Source: Macrococcus armenti (GTDB lineage: Bacteria; Bacillota; Bacilli; Staphylococcales; Staphylococcaceae). Taken from it: a DNA stretch of 64,000 nt. The notes below the pieces were generated by a model, which saw nothing but the letters and a program-made list of their open reading frames with translations, was not told the DNA's origin and ran no database searches. The DNA lies in assembly GCF_020097135.1 (NCBI RefSeq), contig NZ_CP083608.1:620001-684000 (forward strand), written 5' to 3'. A program made the position numbers and the translations under genes. Shown piece after piece: positions 27,789 through 38,033 of this stretch; within the stretch, counting starts at the first letter, position 1, and the number at the start of each line of letters is the position of its first letter.

Positions 27789-30371
27789 TTGAATATAGAG
27801 CAAATGACATATAATGTACAAAGTGCTTTAGAACAAGCACAGCAAATGGCTAAAGACGATAAATTACAGGCGATTGAAACAGAACATGTATTGCTGTATT
27901 TCGTAAATACAGCAGACAGTATGCTGAATACAGTATTTGAACGTGCAAACTTAAATATTAAATCTTATAAATCAATACTGCAGTCAGCTTTAGAAAAAAT
28001 GCCGCGCGTAGAGGGAAATGTTCAGTATGGTCAATACGTCGGCAATAATCTTGGCGCTTTAATTAATAAAGCAGAAACGCTTATGAAAGAGATGAATGAT
28101 GAATTTATTTCAGCTGAGCATCTTATTCTTGGTGCAACTGAAGTTCATGAATTAACGCGTAACTTTGTAGGGAATAAAAGTGAAGTAATTAAAGAAATTA
28201 TAATGAATATAAGAGGGGGAAATCATGTGACAACACAAAATCCAGAAGTTCAGTATGAAGTATTGAAGAAATATGGACGCGATCTCGTTGAAGAGGTGCG
28301 TAACGGTAAGATGGATCCGGTTATCGGTCGTGATGATGAAATTCGCAATACAATACGAATTTTAAGCCGTAAAACGAAAAACAATCCAATATTAATCGGG
28401 GAACCTGGTGTTGGTAAGACAGCAATTGTAGAAGGGCTTGCACAACGTATCGTGAAGCGTGACGTACCAGATAGTTTATTAGATAAAACGATATTTGAAC
28501 TTGATTTATCAGCACTCGTTGCCGGTGCGAAGTTCCGTGGAGAATTTGAGGAACGTTTAAAAGCAGTGCTGAAGGAAGTTAAGGAATCTGACGGTAAAAT
28601 TTTATTATTCATCGATGAGATTCATATGCTCGTTGGTGCAGGGAAAACAGATGGTGCGATGGATGCCGGTAATATGTTAAAACCGATGCTGGCACGCGGT
28701 GAACTGCATTGCATCGGAGCAACGACATTGAATGAATATCGTGAATACATTGAGAAAGATTCAGCGCTTGAACGTCGTTTCCAGAAAGTAAATGTTAAGG
28801 AACCGGATTTAGAAGATACAATTTCGATATTACGTGGCTTAAAGGAACGTTACGAAGTACATCACGGTGTGCGTATTCAGGACAATGCACTCGTTGCTGC
28901 CGCTGAATTATCAGATCGATATATTACAGATCGCTTTTTACCTGATAAAGCTATTGATCTCGTTGACCAGGCGTGTGCAACGATTCGCACAGAGATGGGC
29001 TCTAATCCGACTGAGCTGGATGCTGTAAACAGAAGAGTATTACAACTTGAAATTGAAGAGAAAGCATTAAAGCATGAAAGTGATGCAAAGTCAGAAGCAA
29101 GATTACATGAACTCCAAAAAGAACTTGCAGATGAAAAAGAACGTCAGCAAATGTTAACAGCTAAAGTTGGAAAAGAAAAAGAACAAATTAGCGTCGTACA
29201 GAATAAACGTGCTGAACTCGATGATTACCGTAAACAGTTAGAAGATGCACAAAGTAACTATGATTTAGAAAAAGCATCTGAACTACAGTACGCGAAGATT
29301 CCGGCAATTGAGAAAGAATTATCAGACTTAGAAGCACAACTGCTGGATGAAACGAAAGATACAGATCGTCTCATTCGTGAAGTTGTTACAGAAGAAGAAA
29401 TTGGCTATATCGTATCACAATGGACAGGTATTCCTGTAAATAAACTCGTAGAATCTGAAAAGGATAAACTATTACGACTTTCAAATATTCTGCATGAACG
29501 TGTTGTCGGTCAGGATGAAGCAGTTGATTTAGTATCAGATGCAGTTATTCGTGCACGTGCCGGTATTAAAGATCCAAATCGTCCGATAGGTAGTTTCTTA
29601 TTTTTAGGACCTACAGGAGTCGGTAAAACGGAACTTGCCAAAGCACTTGCAAGTACATTATTTGATTCTGAGAAACATATGGTCAGAATAGATATGAGTG
29701 AGTACATGGAGAAACATTCTGTCAGCCGTTTAATCGGGGCACCTCCTGGATATGTAGGTCACGAAGAAGGTGGACAACTTACTGAAGCAGTGCGAAGAAA
29801 TCCGTATACTGTGCTATTACTGGATGAGATTGAAAAAGCACATAGCGATGTATTTAATGTGCTGCTCCAACTACTGGATGAAGGACGTCTGACGGACTCG
29901 AGAGGTCGTAACGTAGACTTCAAGAACACAATCGTGATTATGACGAGTAATATCGGTTCGCAATATTTACTGGATGGTATTGAAAATGGCGAGATTACTG
30001 AGGAAGCAAGAAATAATGTGACTGCTGCGTTACATCAATACTTTAAACCAGAAATATTAAATCGTATGGATGATATCATTATGTTTAAACCATTATCTCG
30101 AAATGATATGACATTTATCGTCGATAAGATTGTGAATCAGCTAAATATTCGATTAATGAATAACGGCGTACATGTTCACTTAACGGATGCGGTAAAAACT
30201 TGGATTGCAGATACAGCTTATGAACCACAGTTCGGTGCACGTCCGTTAAAAAGATTCGTACAAAAAGAAATCGAAACACCACTTGCAAAACTTCTGATTA
30301 AGGAAGATTACGCTGAAGGAACTGAAATCACGATAGACCGCACTGATGATGAAATTACATTTAAAGCATAA
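27789..30371 (+). CDS. clpB: ATP-dependent chaperone ClpB
   Basis: An 860-residue Hsp100 disaggregase that works with DnaK to rescue aggregated proteins after heat stress. Domains in order: N-terminal Clp repeat, first AAA+ module (GEPGVGKT, then [12 protein letters not shown]), the coiled-coil middle domain (about 400-530), second AAA+ module ([19 protein letters not shown]) and the D2-small domain. The absence of an IGF/IGL ClpP-binding loop fits ClpB. AGAGGTGA overlaps a GTG at 27780; TTG 27789 is better spaced and gives [11 protein letters not shown], matching the staphylococcal start. CtsR control is clear upstream. Confidence 0.95.
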   Translation: MNIEQMTYNVQSALEQAQQMAKDDKLQAIETEHVLLYFVNTADSMLNTVFERANLNIKSYKSILQSALEKMPRVEGNVQYGQYVGNNLGALINKAETLMKEMNDEFISAEHLILGATEVHELTRNFVGNKSEVIKEIIMNIRGGNHVTTQNPEVQYEVLKKYGRDLVEEVRNGKMDPVIGRDDEIRNTIRILSRKTKNNPILIGEPGVGKTAIVEGLAQRIVKRDVPDSLLDKTIFELDLSALVAGAKFRGEFEERLKAVLKEVKESDGKILLFIDEIHMLVGAGKTDGAMDAGNMLKPMLARGELHCIGATTLNEYREYIEKDSALERRFQKVNVKEPDLEDTISILRGLKERYEVHHGVRIQDNALVAAAELSDRYITDRFLPDKAIDLVDQACATIRTEMGSNPTELDAVNRRVLQLEIEEKALKHESDAKSEARLHELQKELADEKERQQMLTAKVGKEKEQISVVQNKRAELDDYRKQLEDAQSNYDLEKASELQYAKIPAIEKELSDLEAQLLDETKDTDRLIREVVTEEEIGYIVSQWTGIPVNKLVESEKDKLLRLSNILHERVVGQDEAVDLVSDAVIRARAGIKDPNRPIGSFLFLGPTGVGKTELAKALASTLFDSEKHMVRIDMSEYMEKHSVSRLIGAPPGYVGHEEGGQLTEAVRRNPYTVLLLDEIEKAHSDVFNVLLQLLDEGRLTDSRGRNVDFKNTIVIMTSNIGSQYLLDGIENGEITEEARNNVTAALHQYFKPEILNRMDDIIMFKPLSRNDMTFIVDKIVNQLNIRLMNNGVHVHLTDAVKTWIADTAYEPQFGARPLKRFVQKEIETPLAKLLIKEDYAEGTEITIDRTDDEITFKA

Positions 30372-30373
30372 TA

Positions 30374-30408
30374 AAAAGCACCAGATTCATAAATCTGGTG
30401 CTTTTTTA
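30374..30408. terminator. Bidirectional terminator after clpB
   Basis: AAAAAGCACCAGATT and AATCTGGTGCTTTTT pair around CATA, between clpB and the convergent DUF2929 gene. Confidence 0.9.
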
Positions 30409-30410
30409 AA

Positions 30411-30605
30411 TTAGTGCTCTTCATGATGTGGGATTGGTTCGTTCGGAATAATGTTTGCAATTACAATTGCAAGTACACCAACGATTACACCCATAATAGA
30501 AGCAAATGGTAAGTTAAGATCCTGTCCGCCACCTAAACTCATTAAAACGAAGTTAATCATTTGAACGAGAATGAATGCCCAGACAAAAGTAAAAATATAA
30601 TTCAT
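30411..30605 (-). CDS. DUF2929 (YjzD-like) small membrane protein
   Basis: A 64-residue protein with two hydrophobic helices (about 3-24 and 34-55) joined by a loop, and a histidine/acidic tail (IPHHEEH). It matches the YjzD/DUF2929 family found just upstream of fabH in B. subtilis and staphylococci. The ribosome site GGGGGAA supports ATG 30605; the frame extends to 30659 but that extension has no such site. Function unknown. Divergent from med. Confidence 0.8.
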   Translation of the reverse strand: MNYIFTFVWAFILVQMINFVLMSLGGGQDLNLPFASIMGVIVGVLAIVIANIIPNEPIPHHEEH

Positions 30606-30691
30606 ATAATTTTCCCCCAACTTTGTTATATATAGTTTATTATAAAAGAGTAAACACAAAATGTATACCTTAATTTAGAAAGGTGGCACTT

Positions 30692-31693
30692 ATGAAATAT
30701 AAAATTACATTACTGTTAATTGTTATAGCACTTGTATCACTTTGCATTTATTCTTTCTTACCGAAACAACAGGAGATTAAAATTGTTGGATATTTATCTA
30801 CTAAATCTATTCATGACCAGACTTGGGGAACTGAAGGATATAAAGGTGTATTAAATATTATTCAGATGTATGATACAAATTTTTTTATTCAGGAAAACTT
30901 AAAGTCGGATCAGGCGATTATGAATGCAATCGCTCAATTTGCAGCACGTGATGTCAGTATTGTGTATGGACAAGGTTCAGAATTTCAGAATATCTTTAAT
31001 AAAGCTGCAAAAAAATATCCGAAAATGCATTTCGTATTTTTAAATGGTGAAAGTAAAGCGAAGAATGTATCAGCACTTAATATCGAAGGATATGCGATGG
31101 GCTTTTTTGGAGGGATGCTTGCAGCACATGAATCAAAATCAAAAGTACTCGGAGTCGTTGGTGCATTTAAAGGACAGCCTGAGATTGAAGGATTTATTGA
31201 TGGCGCAAAACACGAACATAAAGCTACGAAAGTTTTCACGCGATATGTCAATACATGGGGATACAGTCGGGATGCCCAGCAGTTTACGCTTGACCTTATA
31301 AAAAAAGACGATGCAGATGTTATTTATCCAGCTGCTGATGGAACGAATCGTGATGTTATGGAAGTCGTAAAAGTAAATCAAAAAAAAGCGATTGGCTATA
31401 TTTCTGATCAGCGTTATTTAGGTGACTTTGTAATAGGAAGTACGACACAGAATATTTCAAAACTTTATTCGGATATTGCAGATGATTATTATGAGCAACG
31501 GTTAAAAGGTGGTAATAAGCTATATGGAATGAAAGATGATATTACAGATTTAACAGGTATATCCAGTACGGTAGATAAACAATTTATAGATAAGCTGGAA
31601 GAAGGCATTCGCACATACAAAGCTACAAATGTGTTACCGAATAAAAAACGACCGCCACTGTACAGCAATGAAGCTTATTTAACTGAAGAATAA
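30692..31693 (+). CDS. med: Med-like BMP-family protein (putative competence regulator)
   Basis: A 333-residue periplasmic-binding-like protein of the BMP/PnrA family with one N-terminal membrane helix (about 4-24). The cysteine in VSLC is in a poor lipobox (Leu at -1), so lipidation is doubtful. In B. subtilis the homologue Med lies upstream of fabHA-fabF and raises ComK levels; the same neighbourhood here (yjzD, then fabHF) supports the identity. AAAGGTGG supports ATG 30692 over the in-frame GTG. The ligand, if any, is unknown; a nucleoside-type ligand would fit the BMP fold. Confidence 0.75.
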   Translation: MKYKITLLLIVIALVSLCIYSFLPKQQEIKIVGYLSTKSIHDQTWGTEGYKGVLNIIQMYDTNFFIQENLKSDQAIMNAIAQFAARDVSIVYGQGSEFQNIFNKAAKKYPKMHFVFLNGESKAKNVSALNIEGYAMGFFGGMLAAHESKSKVLGVVGAFKGQPEIEGFIDGAKHEHKATKVFTRYVNTWGYSRDAQQFTLDLIKKDDADVIYPAADGTNRDVMEVVKVNQKKAIGYISDQRYLGDFVIGSTTQNISKLYSDIADDYYEQRLKGGNKLYGMKDDITDLTGISSTVDKQFIDKLEEGIRTYKATNVLPNKKRPPLYSNEAYLTEE

Positions 31694-31720
31694 AAACACT
31701 TCTATATTGAAGTGTTTTTT
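31692..31720 (+). terminator. Terminator after med
   Basis: AAAAACACTTC pairs with GAAGTGTTTTT around TATATT, ending in Ts. Confidence 0.85.
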
Positions 31721-31733
31721 AATTTGTGATAAA

Positions 31734-31750
31734 TTAGTACCAGATAATAA
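31734..31750 (+). promoter_or_regulatory. Candidate FapR operator of fabH-fabF
   Basis: TTAGTACCAGATAATAA matches 13 of 17 positions of the FapR dyad TTAGTACCTAGTACTAA, with a perfect left half. It lies 25 nt before fabH, consistent with malonyl-CoA-responsive repression by FapR. Confidence 0.6.
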
Positions 31751-31774
31751 AAGTAGATATAAGTAGGTGCTGGA

Positions 31775-32719
31775 ATGAAAGCAGGAATCATTGGTCTCGG
31801 AACTTATGTACCGGATACAATTATAGATAACCATTATTTTGAGCGCTACCTCGAAACTTCAGATGAATGGATTACAACTAGAACTGGAATTGAAGAGAGA
31901 AGGTTTGCAGGAGATGAAACTGTAACCGATATGGCTTATAAAGCATCATTAGAAGCGATTAAAGATGCACAAATAGCGCATGAAGATATTGACTTAATCA
32001 TCGTTGCAACTTCAACAGGTGAACATCATTTTCCTTCTGTTGCATGCCAATTGCAGCATCGCCTGAAATTGAATAAAATTCCCGCAATGGATCAGCTTGC
32101 AGCTTGTACAGGATTCATTTACGCATTAATTACGGCGAAACAATTTATTGAATCGAGGAATTATCGTAATGTACTTGTTGTCGGTGCAGACAAACTTACA
32201 AAAATAACAGATATGGATGACCGCAACACTGCAGTACTATTTGGTGATGGAGCTGGTGCAGTCATTGTAAGTCAAGTGAGTGATACATACGGAATACTGT
32301 CCTATAGTTGGGGTAGTGATGGTAGCGGTGGTATGCACTTATATGATGATGCAGAAACTTCTTATATGAAGATGAAAGGTCGGGAAGTATTTAAGTTTGC
32401 AGTACGCATATTAGAAGAACAATCAAGAAGTGTAATGGATAAAGCAAATATGACAGCTTCTGATATTGATATGCTCATTCCGCATCAGGCCAACACAAGA
32501 ATAATAGAAGCAGCAAGAACAAGACTCGGACTAAAACCGTCACAAGTCAGCATAACGTTAGATCGATATGGAAACACGTCAGCAGCAAGTATTCCGTTGT
32601 CGATTGCATACGAAAGAAGTTTAAATAAAATTAAAAATGGAGATACACTCATATTAACAGGATTTGGCGGAGGATTAACTTTTGGTGCTGTACTGTTAAA
32701 GTGGGGTCAGGAGGATTAA
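31775..32719 (+). CDS. fabH: Beta-ketoacyl-ACP synthase III
   Basis: A 314-residue KAS III that condenses acyl-CoA primers (branched or acetyl) with malonyl-ACP to begin fatty-acid synthesis. The catalytic triad is visible: Cys111 in AACTGF, His in PHQANTR and Asn in YGNTSAAS. Length matches the S. aureus enzyme. The fabF ribosome site and the upstream in-frame extension of fabF lie within its last codons, so the two are read together. A FapR-like site precedes it. Confidence 0.96.
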   Translation: MKAGIIGLGTYVPDTIIDNHYFERYLETSDEWITTRTGIEERRFAGDETVTDMAYKASLEAIKDAQIAHEDIDLIIVATSTGEHHFPSVACQLQHRLKLNKIPAMDQLAACTGFIYALITAKQFIESRNYRNVLVVGADKLTKITDMDDRNTAVLFGDGAGAVIVSQVSDTYGILSYSWGSDGSGGMHLYDDAETSYMKMKGREVFKFAVRILEEQSRSVMDKANMTASDIDMLIPHQANTRIIEAARTRLGLKPSQVSITLDRYGNTSAASIPLSIAYERSLNKIKNGDTLILTGFGGGLTFGAVLLKWGQED

Positions 32720-32721
32720 AT

Positions 32722-33954
32722 ATGAGAAGAGTAGTAATTACAGGTATTGGTGCTTTAACACCAATCGGAAATGATGCACATACGACATTTACAAATGCAT
32801 TAAGAGGTAAAAATGGTATTGATACAATTACACGTATCGATACGAGCGATTTAAACGTTAAAGTTGCAGGTGAATTAAAAAACTTTAATATAGAAGATTA
32901 TATGGATAAAAAAGAAGCGCGTAGAATGGATCGCTTTACGCAATATGCTGTTGTAGCAGCAAAACAGGCATATAATGATTCAAAACTTGAAATTACAGAT
33001 GCAAACAGTGATCGTGTTGGTGTATGGATCGGTTCAGGTATTGGTGGAATGGAAACATTTGAAATGGCGTATGCAACAATGACTGAAAAAGGGCCGAGAC
33101 GCGTTAGTCCATTTTTCGTACCGATGCTAATTCCGGATATGGCAGCAGGACAAGTATCTATCGCACTGGGTGCTAAAGGACCGAATGGTTGTACAGTAAC
33201 TGCATGTGCGACAGGCACAAACTCTATTGGAGATGCAACGCGTATTATACAGTACGGAGATGCAGATGTAATGTTTGCAGGAGGTGCTGAAGCCCCGATT
33301 ACACGATTAAGCATCGCTGGATTCAGTGCGAATAAAGCATTGAGTACAAACGACGATCCAGAAACAGCATGCAGACCATTTCAGGAAGGTCGAGATGGAT
33401 TTATTATGGGTGAAGGTGCAGGTGTCGTTGTTCTTGAAGAACTAGAACATGCATTAGCACGTGGTGCGCATATATACGCAGAAGTCGTAGGTTATGGAAA
33501 TAATGGGGATGCACATCATATTACTGCACCAGCACCAAATGGTGAAGGTGGTGCACGTACGATGAAGATGGCACTTAACGATGCAGGCATAGAACCACAT
33601 CAAGTCGGCTATTTAAATGCACACGGAACGAGTACACCGATTGGAGACTTATATGAGACGTTGGCGATTAAATCAACTTTCGGTGAAGCGGCGAATGACT
33701 TACTTGTGTCATCAACGAAATCTATGACAGGGCACTTACTCGGTGCAACAGGTGCTGTAGAAACAATTATTACAGCATTAGCGCTAGAGACGAGCCAGAT
33801 TCCGCCAACAATACATCAGGCGACACCTGATGCTGAACTTGATCTGAATTATGTTCCAGAAAAATCTGTTGTGCGTGAACTTGAATATGCGATGACGAAC
33901 AGTTTAGGGTTCGGCGGTCATAATGCAGTATTAGTTTTGAAGAAATTTAAGTAA
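32722..33954 (+). CDS. fabF: Beta-ketoacyl-ACP synthase II
   Basis: A 410-residue KAS II that elongates acyl-ACP with malonyl-ACP in each cycle of fatty-acid synthesis. Catalytic residues are Cys in TACATGTNS, His in [11 protein letters not shown] and His in [12 protein letters not shown]. The frame opens earlier (32701), but CAGGAGG at 32707-32713 fixes ATG 32722 ([10 protein letters not shown]). It follows fabH by two bases. It is a drug target (platensimycin, cerulenin) in relatives. A palindromic terminator follows. Confidence 0.96.
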   Translation: MRRVVITGIGALTPIGNDAHTTFTNALRGKNGIDTITRIDTSDLNVKVAGELKNFNIEDYMDKKEARRMDRFTQYAVVAAKQAYNDSKLEITDANSDRVGVWIGSGIGGMETFEMAYATMTEKGPRRVSPFFVPMLIPDMAAGQVSIALGAKGPNGCTVTACATGTNSIGDATRIIQYGDADVMFAGGAEAPITRLSIAGFSANKALSTNDDPETACRPFQEGRDGFIMGEGAGVVVLEELEHALARGAHIYAEVVGYGNNGDAHHITAPAPNGEGGARTMKMALNDAGIEPHQVGYLNAHGTSTPIGDLYETLAIKSTFGEAANDLLVSSTKSMTGHLLGATGAVETIITALALETSQIPPTIHQATPDAELDLNYVPEKSVVRELEYAMTNSLGFGGHNAVLVLKKFK

Positions 33955-33964
33955 TATTAATATT

Positions 33965-33995
33965 ATAGTAGTGGAATATTCCACTACTATTTTTT
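33965..33995 (+). terminator. Terminator after fabHF
   Basis: A perfect 26-bp palindrome (left arm ATAGTAGTGGAAT) is followed by TTTTTT. Confidence 0.9.
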
Positions 33996-34064
33996 AATAG
34001 TGTATAAAAAACACAAATGTATATATTATATAAACAAAAAGTTAAAAAAATCTGAAAAATTACG

Positions 34065-34093
34065 TTGACAGAATTGTCTGAAATCAATATAAT
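34065..34093 (+). promoter_or_regulatory. Near-consensus promoter of oppA with CodY-like motifs
   Basis: TTGACA (34065-34070), a 17-nt spacer and TATAAT (34088-34093): both hexamers are perfect consensus. AATTGTCTGAAATCA (34072-34086, in the spacer) and a further TCTGAAAAATT-containing stretch just before the -35 each match CodY boxes at about 11 of 15 positions. CodY commonly represses peptide importers, so repression in rich medium is plausible. Confidence 0.75.
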
Positions 34094-34139
34094 TTATTTA
34101 AGTTCATAAATATATCGGAATTCGTACATTATTAATTCG

Positions 34140-34186
34140 GATTTTCCATTATATGAATATAATAATTATTCATATAATGGAAAATC
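34140..34186 (+). repeat. Perfect 20-bp inverted repeat in the oppA leader
   Basis: The left arm 34140-34159 (GATTTTCC...GAATA) is repeated inverted at 34167-34186 with a 7-nt loop TAATAAT. It lies about 40-85 nt into the inferred transcript and is not followed by a T run, so it is not a classic terminator. It could stabilise oppA mRNA or bind a regulator as DNA. About 50 nt separate it from the oppA start. Confidence 0.85.
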
Positions 34187-34237
34187 TAAAACGATAAGTA
34201 TAGATTCCAACTTTAATTCAAATATGGGGGGTATATC

Positions 34238-35971
34238 ATGAAGAAGAAGTTTAAGTTTTTTAGTGTATTAATGTTAGCTTTAGTCTTAGTACTTGCTGCT
34301 TGTGGTGGCGGTAAGAAAACGGAAGACACAGGTAAAACGGGTGCTAAAAGTGGTAAGACTGAAAAAAGTGATGCTAAAGGCGGAACTTTAAATGTAGCTT
34401 TAGATGCTGCTCCTGAAGGTAACTTCCAGTCAATCTTTGCAGGCAGTGAAGTAGATTCTAGAGTAATCAGTTACTTTAACGACGGATTAGTAGATTATGA
34501 TGATGAGTTAGAAATGAAACCTTACTTACTTTCATGGAAAGATAAAGGGGACGGAAAAACTTACGAATTCAAACTGAAAAAAGGCGTTAAATGGCACGAT
34601 GGTAATGAACTTACAATTAACGACTGGATCTTCACTTTAGAAACATTAGCGGATAAAGACTATGACGGTCCACGTTACACTGGTGTACAAGATGTTCAAG
34701 GTGCACAAGCGAAACACGAAGGTAAAGCAGACAAAGTTTCAGGTATTAAGAAAATTGATGACTACACTGCAGAAATCACTTTCGAAAAGAAAAAAGTTAA
34801 CAACTTATTAAACTTATGGACATCAGCTCCAATCAGTGAAAAAGTATTCAAAGATATTCCAGTAAAAGATATGGCGAAATCAGCTGAGGTTCGTAAAAAC
34901 CCTATCGGTATCGGGCCATTCAAAGTTAAGAAAATCGTTGACGGTGAGTCTGTAGAATTTGAAAAGTTTAAAGACTACTGGCAAGGTGAACCTAAACTAG
35001 ATAAAATTAATTTACGCGTTGTAGAACAAACTTCATTAGTACAAGCTTTAGAAAGTGGAGAAGTTGATATGGCTTCAGTTACTGCACCAATCGCAAAAGA
35101 AGTTAAAGAGTCTGGAAATGAAAAACTTCAAGTATTAGAATCTCCTTCTGTAAGCTACATGATTATCGGATTCGTATTAAATGATTTCGATAAGAAAGCA
35201 TTAAAGATTGGTAAAGAACGTCCGAAATATCAAGACTTGAAATTACGTAAAGCAATGGCACATGCAATTAACCGAGATGAATGGATCAAAGCATTCTTGT
35301 ATGGTTATGGTGAGAAAATCAATGGTTTAATTCCTTCAGAACACTGGGTAGCAGCTGATAAAGATCAATTAGATGATTACAAATATGATCCGAAAGAAGC
35401 TGAAAAGTTACTTGATGAAGCTGGTTACAAAGATAAAGATGGCGACGGATTCCGTGAAGATCCTCAAGGTAAGCCGTTTGAAGTGAACTTGAAACACTAT
35501 GCAGGTTCTAACCCAACATTCGAACCACGTACTGCAGCATTAAAAGGGTACTGGGAAAAAGTTGGTTTAAAAACAAAAGTACAAATGGTAGAGTTCGGTA
35601 AATTTGGAACTGACTTAGAAAATGCTGATAAGAGCATGGAAGTATACTTCCGTAGCTGGTCTCAAGGTGCTGACCCAGACCCATCTGGATTATACCGTTC
35701 AGATGCATTATGGAATGAGTCACGCTACAACAATCCAGAAGCTGATAAGTTATTAGATGACGCATTAGACTTCGATAAAGTTGGTACAGATAAAGAAAAA
35801 CGTAAAGATTTATACGTGAAATGGCAACAATTAATGAATAAAGAATTACCAGTAATTCCAGTTGCTGAATTGGTTGATACTACAGTTGTTAATGATCGAG
35901 TTAAAAACTATGAAGTATCACTTAAAGGTACTAACCCAATTTACGAGTGGGCTGTTGAAGACAAAAAATAA
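34238..35971 (+). CDS. oppA: Oligopeptide ABC transporter substrate-binding lipoprotein
   Basis: A 577-residue SBP family 5 lipoprotein that captures oligopeptides outside the membrane. The signal sequence ends in the lipobox LAAC (Cys22), followed by a G/K/T/S-rich linker to about residue 48 and then the family fold (start GGTLNVALDAAPEGN; motif FKLKKGVKWHDG). It heads an operon whose other genes follow a terminator, an arrangement that yields excess binding protein. GGGGG precedes the ATG. Codon use looks highly biased, as for an abundant protein. It could also bind dipeptides or nickel complexes, but context favours Opp. Confidence 0.9.
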   Translation: MKKKFKFFSVLMLALVLVLAACGGGKKTEDTGKTGAKSGKTEKSDAKGGTLNVALDAAPEGNFQSIFAGSEVDSRVISYFNDGLVDYDDELEMKPYLLSWKDKGDGKTYEFKLKKGVKWHDGNELTINDWIFTLETLADKDYDGPRYTGVQDVQGAQAKHEGKADKVSGIKKIDDYTAEITFEKKKVNNLLNLWTSAPISEKVFKDIPVKDMAKSAEVRKNPIGIGPFKVKKIVDGESVEFEKFKDYWQGEPKLDKINLRVVEQTSLVQALESGEVDMASVTAPIAKEVKESGNEKLQVLESPSVSYMIIGFVLNDFDKKALKIGKERPKYQDLKLRKAMAHAINRDEWIKAFLYGYGEKINGLIPSEHWVAADKDQLDDYKYDPKEAEKLLDEAGYKDKDGDGFREDPQGKPFEVNLKHYAGSNPTFEPRTAALKGYWEKVGLKTKVQMVEFGKFGTDLENADKSMEVYFRSWSQGADPDPSGLYRSDALWNESRYNNPEADKLLDDALDFDKVGTDKEKRKDLYVKWQQLMNKELPVIPVAELVDTTVVNDRVKNYEVSLKGTNPIYEWAVEDKK

Positions 35972-35979
35972 ATGATTAA

Positions 35980-36005
35980 AACCTCGATCATATCGAGGTT
36001 TTTTT
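35980..36005 (+). terminator. Attenuating terminator between oppA and oppD
   Basis: AACCTCGAT pairs with ATCGAGGTT around CAT, followed by TTTTT. The oppD start is only 26 nt downstream, so oppDFBC probably depend on read-through. Confidence 0.8.
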
Positions 36006-36030
36006 CAAGAAAGAATGAAGGTGGAAGCAT

Positions 36031-37029
36031 ATGAGCGAAAGAAGAATTATAGAAGTTAATGATCTAAAAGTTGGATTCGATATAAAGGGCGAATTTTATA
36101 ATGCGGTTGACGGTGTATCATTCACGATTGACCGTGGTGAAGTAATGGGGATCGTAGGAGAATCTGGTTGTGGTAAATCAGTATTAAGTATGTCTCTTAT
36201 GAAACTTCTTCCAGAGAAAATCTCAAGAATTTCAGGTGGAGAAATTATTTATAAAGGCGAAAATATTGAAGAAAAATCAGAACAGGAAATCAATAAATTT
36301 CGTGGTAAAGAAATCTCGATGATTTTCCAGGAGCCAATGACTTCACTTAACCCAGTATTTACGATCGGTAATCAGTTGATTGAAATGATTCAGCTGCATC
36401 TGAAATTAGATAAACAGCAGGCGCGTGAACGTGCAATAGAATTATTAAGACAAGTTGGAATTCCTCGTGCGGAAAAAATAGTTGATGAATACCCCCATCA
36501 ACTATCAGGTGGTATGCGTCAGCGTGTTATGATTGCGCTTGCCATTTCATGTATGCCAAGTTTATTAATTGCAGATGAGCCGACTACAGCTTTAGACGTA
36601 ACGGTTCAAGCTCAAATATTAGAGTTGTTAAAAGATGTTCAAACTAAAACTGAAATGTCTATTATTTTTATTTCTCATGATTTAGGTGTTATATCAGAAG
36701 TGTGTGATACGGTTGCGGTAATGTATGCTGGTCGTATTATTGAAAAAGCGAAAGTTTCAGAAGTATTTAAAAACCCGAAACATCCATACACACAATTATT
36801 ACTTAAATCAATTCCGAAGTTAGACGAAGAAGTTGAGCGTCTTGAAACAATTAAAGGTATTGTGCCTTCCATCACAGAATTAAGAACAGACGGATGTCGT
36901 TTTGCTGAGAGATGTCCATTTGCAATGGATCATTGCTATACAACTACTCCTAAAGCGTCTGAATTTGAAGATGGTCATGTTGCATATTGTCATCTTTATA
37001 ATGACGTTAAAGAGGAGGTCGTGAAGTAA
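36031..37029 (+). CDS. oppD: Oligopeptide ABC transporter ATPase OppD
   Basis: A 332-residue cytoplasmic ATPase of the peptide importer. Walker A GESGCGKS, signature LSGGMRQR, Walker [13 protein letters not shown] and H-loop ISHDLG are all intact. The C-terminal oligopeptide-transporter extension contains cysteines ([18 protein letters not shown]) that in some OppD/DppD proteins bind an Fe-S cluster. GAAGGTGG precedes the ATG. The oppF ATG overlaps its stop (TAATG). Confidence 0.95.
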   Translation: MSERRIIEVNDLKVGFDIKGEFYNAVDGVSFTIDRGEVMGIVGESGCGKSVLSMSLMKLLPEKISRISGGEIIYKGENIEEKSEQEINKFRGKEISMIFQEPMTSLNPVFTIGNQLIEMIQLHLKLDKQQARERAIELLRQVGIPRAEKIVDEYPHQLSGGMRQRVMIALAISCMPSLLIADEPTTALDVTVQAQILELLKDVQTKTEMSIIFISHDLGVISEVCDTVAVMYAGRIIEKAKVSEVFKNPKHPYTQLLLKSIPKLDEEVERLETIKGIVPSITELRTDGCRFAERCPFAMDHCYTTTPKASEFEDGHVAYCHLYNDVKEEVVK

Positions 37030-38033
37030 TGGAAAAAAAGACGATTCTGGAAGTTAAAGATTTAAAACAGCATTACCCGATTAAAGGTGGATTCTTCAAA
37101 CGTACGATCGGTCACGTTAAAGCTGTTGACGGCATCTCGTTTAAAATCCTTGAAGGAGAAACGATGGGTCTTGTTGGTGAATCTGGTTGTGGTAAGTCAA
37201 CAGCCGGACGTACAATATTAAGATTACATGATGCGACGGATGGAACAATTAATTTCCTTGGACAGGATATTACAAAGCTTAAAGGAAAAGAACTTCGTGA
37301 AGCACGTAAAGGCTTCCAGATGGTGTTCCAGGATCCTTATGCGTCACTTAATCCAATGCAGATGGTTGGAGATATTGTAGGTGAGCCGATTCGCAATTAT
37401 TACGGTAAAAAGATGAGTGAAATTGAAGATGAAGTAAAAGATTTATTAAATCGCGTTGGCTTAAATGAAGATGCTTATTATCGATATGCACATGAATTCT
37501 CTGGAGGTCAGCGTCAAAGGATTGGTATTGCACGTGCACTTGCACTTAAACCAAAACTGATTATCGCAGATGAACCGGTTAGTGCCCTTGACGTGTCAGT
37601 TCAATCTCAAGTATTAAACATTATGGACGACCTTCAGAAAGAATTTAATTTAAGCTATTTATTCATTGCCCATGACTTAAGTGTCGTAAAACACGTGAGT
37701 GATTATATTGGCGTAATGTATCTTGGGCATATCGTAGAACAAGGTCCTGCTGATGAAGTTTACAGTAACCCTCAGCACCCATATACGAAAGCATTAATTT
37801 CAGCAATTCCTGAAATTGATCCTGAAAAACGTAAAGAACGTATCATATTAAAAGGGGATCTCCCTTCACCAGCTGATCCGCCGACAGGATGTCCGTTCCA
37901 TACGAGATGTCCGGTTGCTAAAGCGGAATGTAAGACAATTAAACCAAGAAGTGTTCAAGTGAGTGAACGTCATTTTGCTTCTTGTATCTTACTTGAAGAA
38001 GGGAGTGTCGTAGATGATTCAGTTAATCATTAG
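37029..38033 (+). CDS. oppF: Oligopeptide ABC transporter ATPase OppF
   Basis: A 334-residue second ATPase, heterodimer partner of OppD. Walker [10 protein letters not shown], signature FSGGQRQRIGIARA and Walker B LIIADEPVSALD are intact, and the C-terminal cysteine cluster GCPFHTRCPVAKAEC is present. Coupled to oppD by stop-start overlap; its own 3' end overlaps the oppB start by 20 nt. Confidence 0.95.
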   Translation: MEKKTILEVKDLKQHYPIKGGFFKRTIGHVKAVDGISFKILEGETMGLVGESGCGKSTAGRTILRLHDATDGTINFLGQDITKLKGKELREARKGFQMVFQDPYASLNPMQMVGDIVGEPIRNYYGKKMSEIEDEVKDLLNRVGLNEDAYYRYAHEFSGGQRQRIGIARALALKPKLIIADEPVSALDVSVQSQVLNIMDDLQKEFNLSYLFIAHDLSVVKHVSDYIGVMYLGHIVEQGPADEVYSNPQHPYTKALISAIPEIDPEKRKERIILKGDLPSPADPPTGCPFHTRCPVAKAECKTIKPRSVQVSERHFASCILLEEGSVVDDSVNH

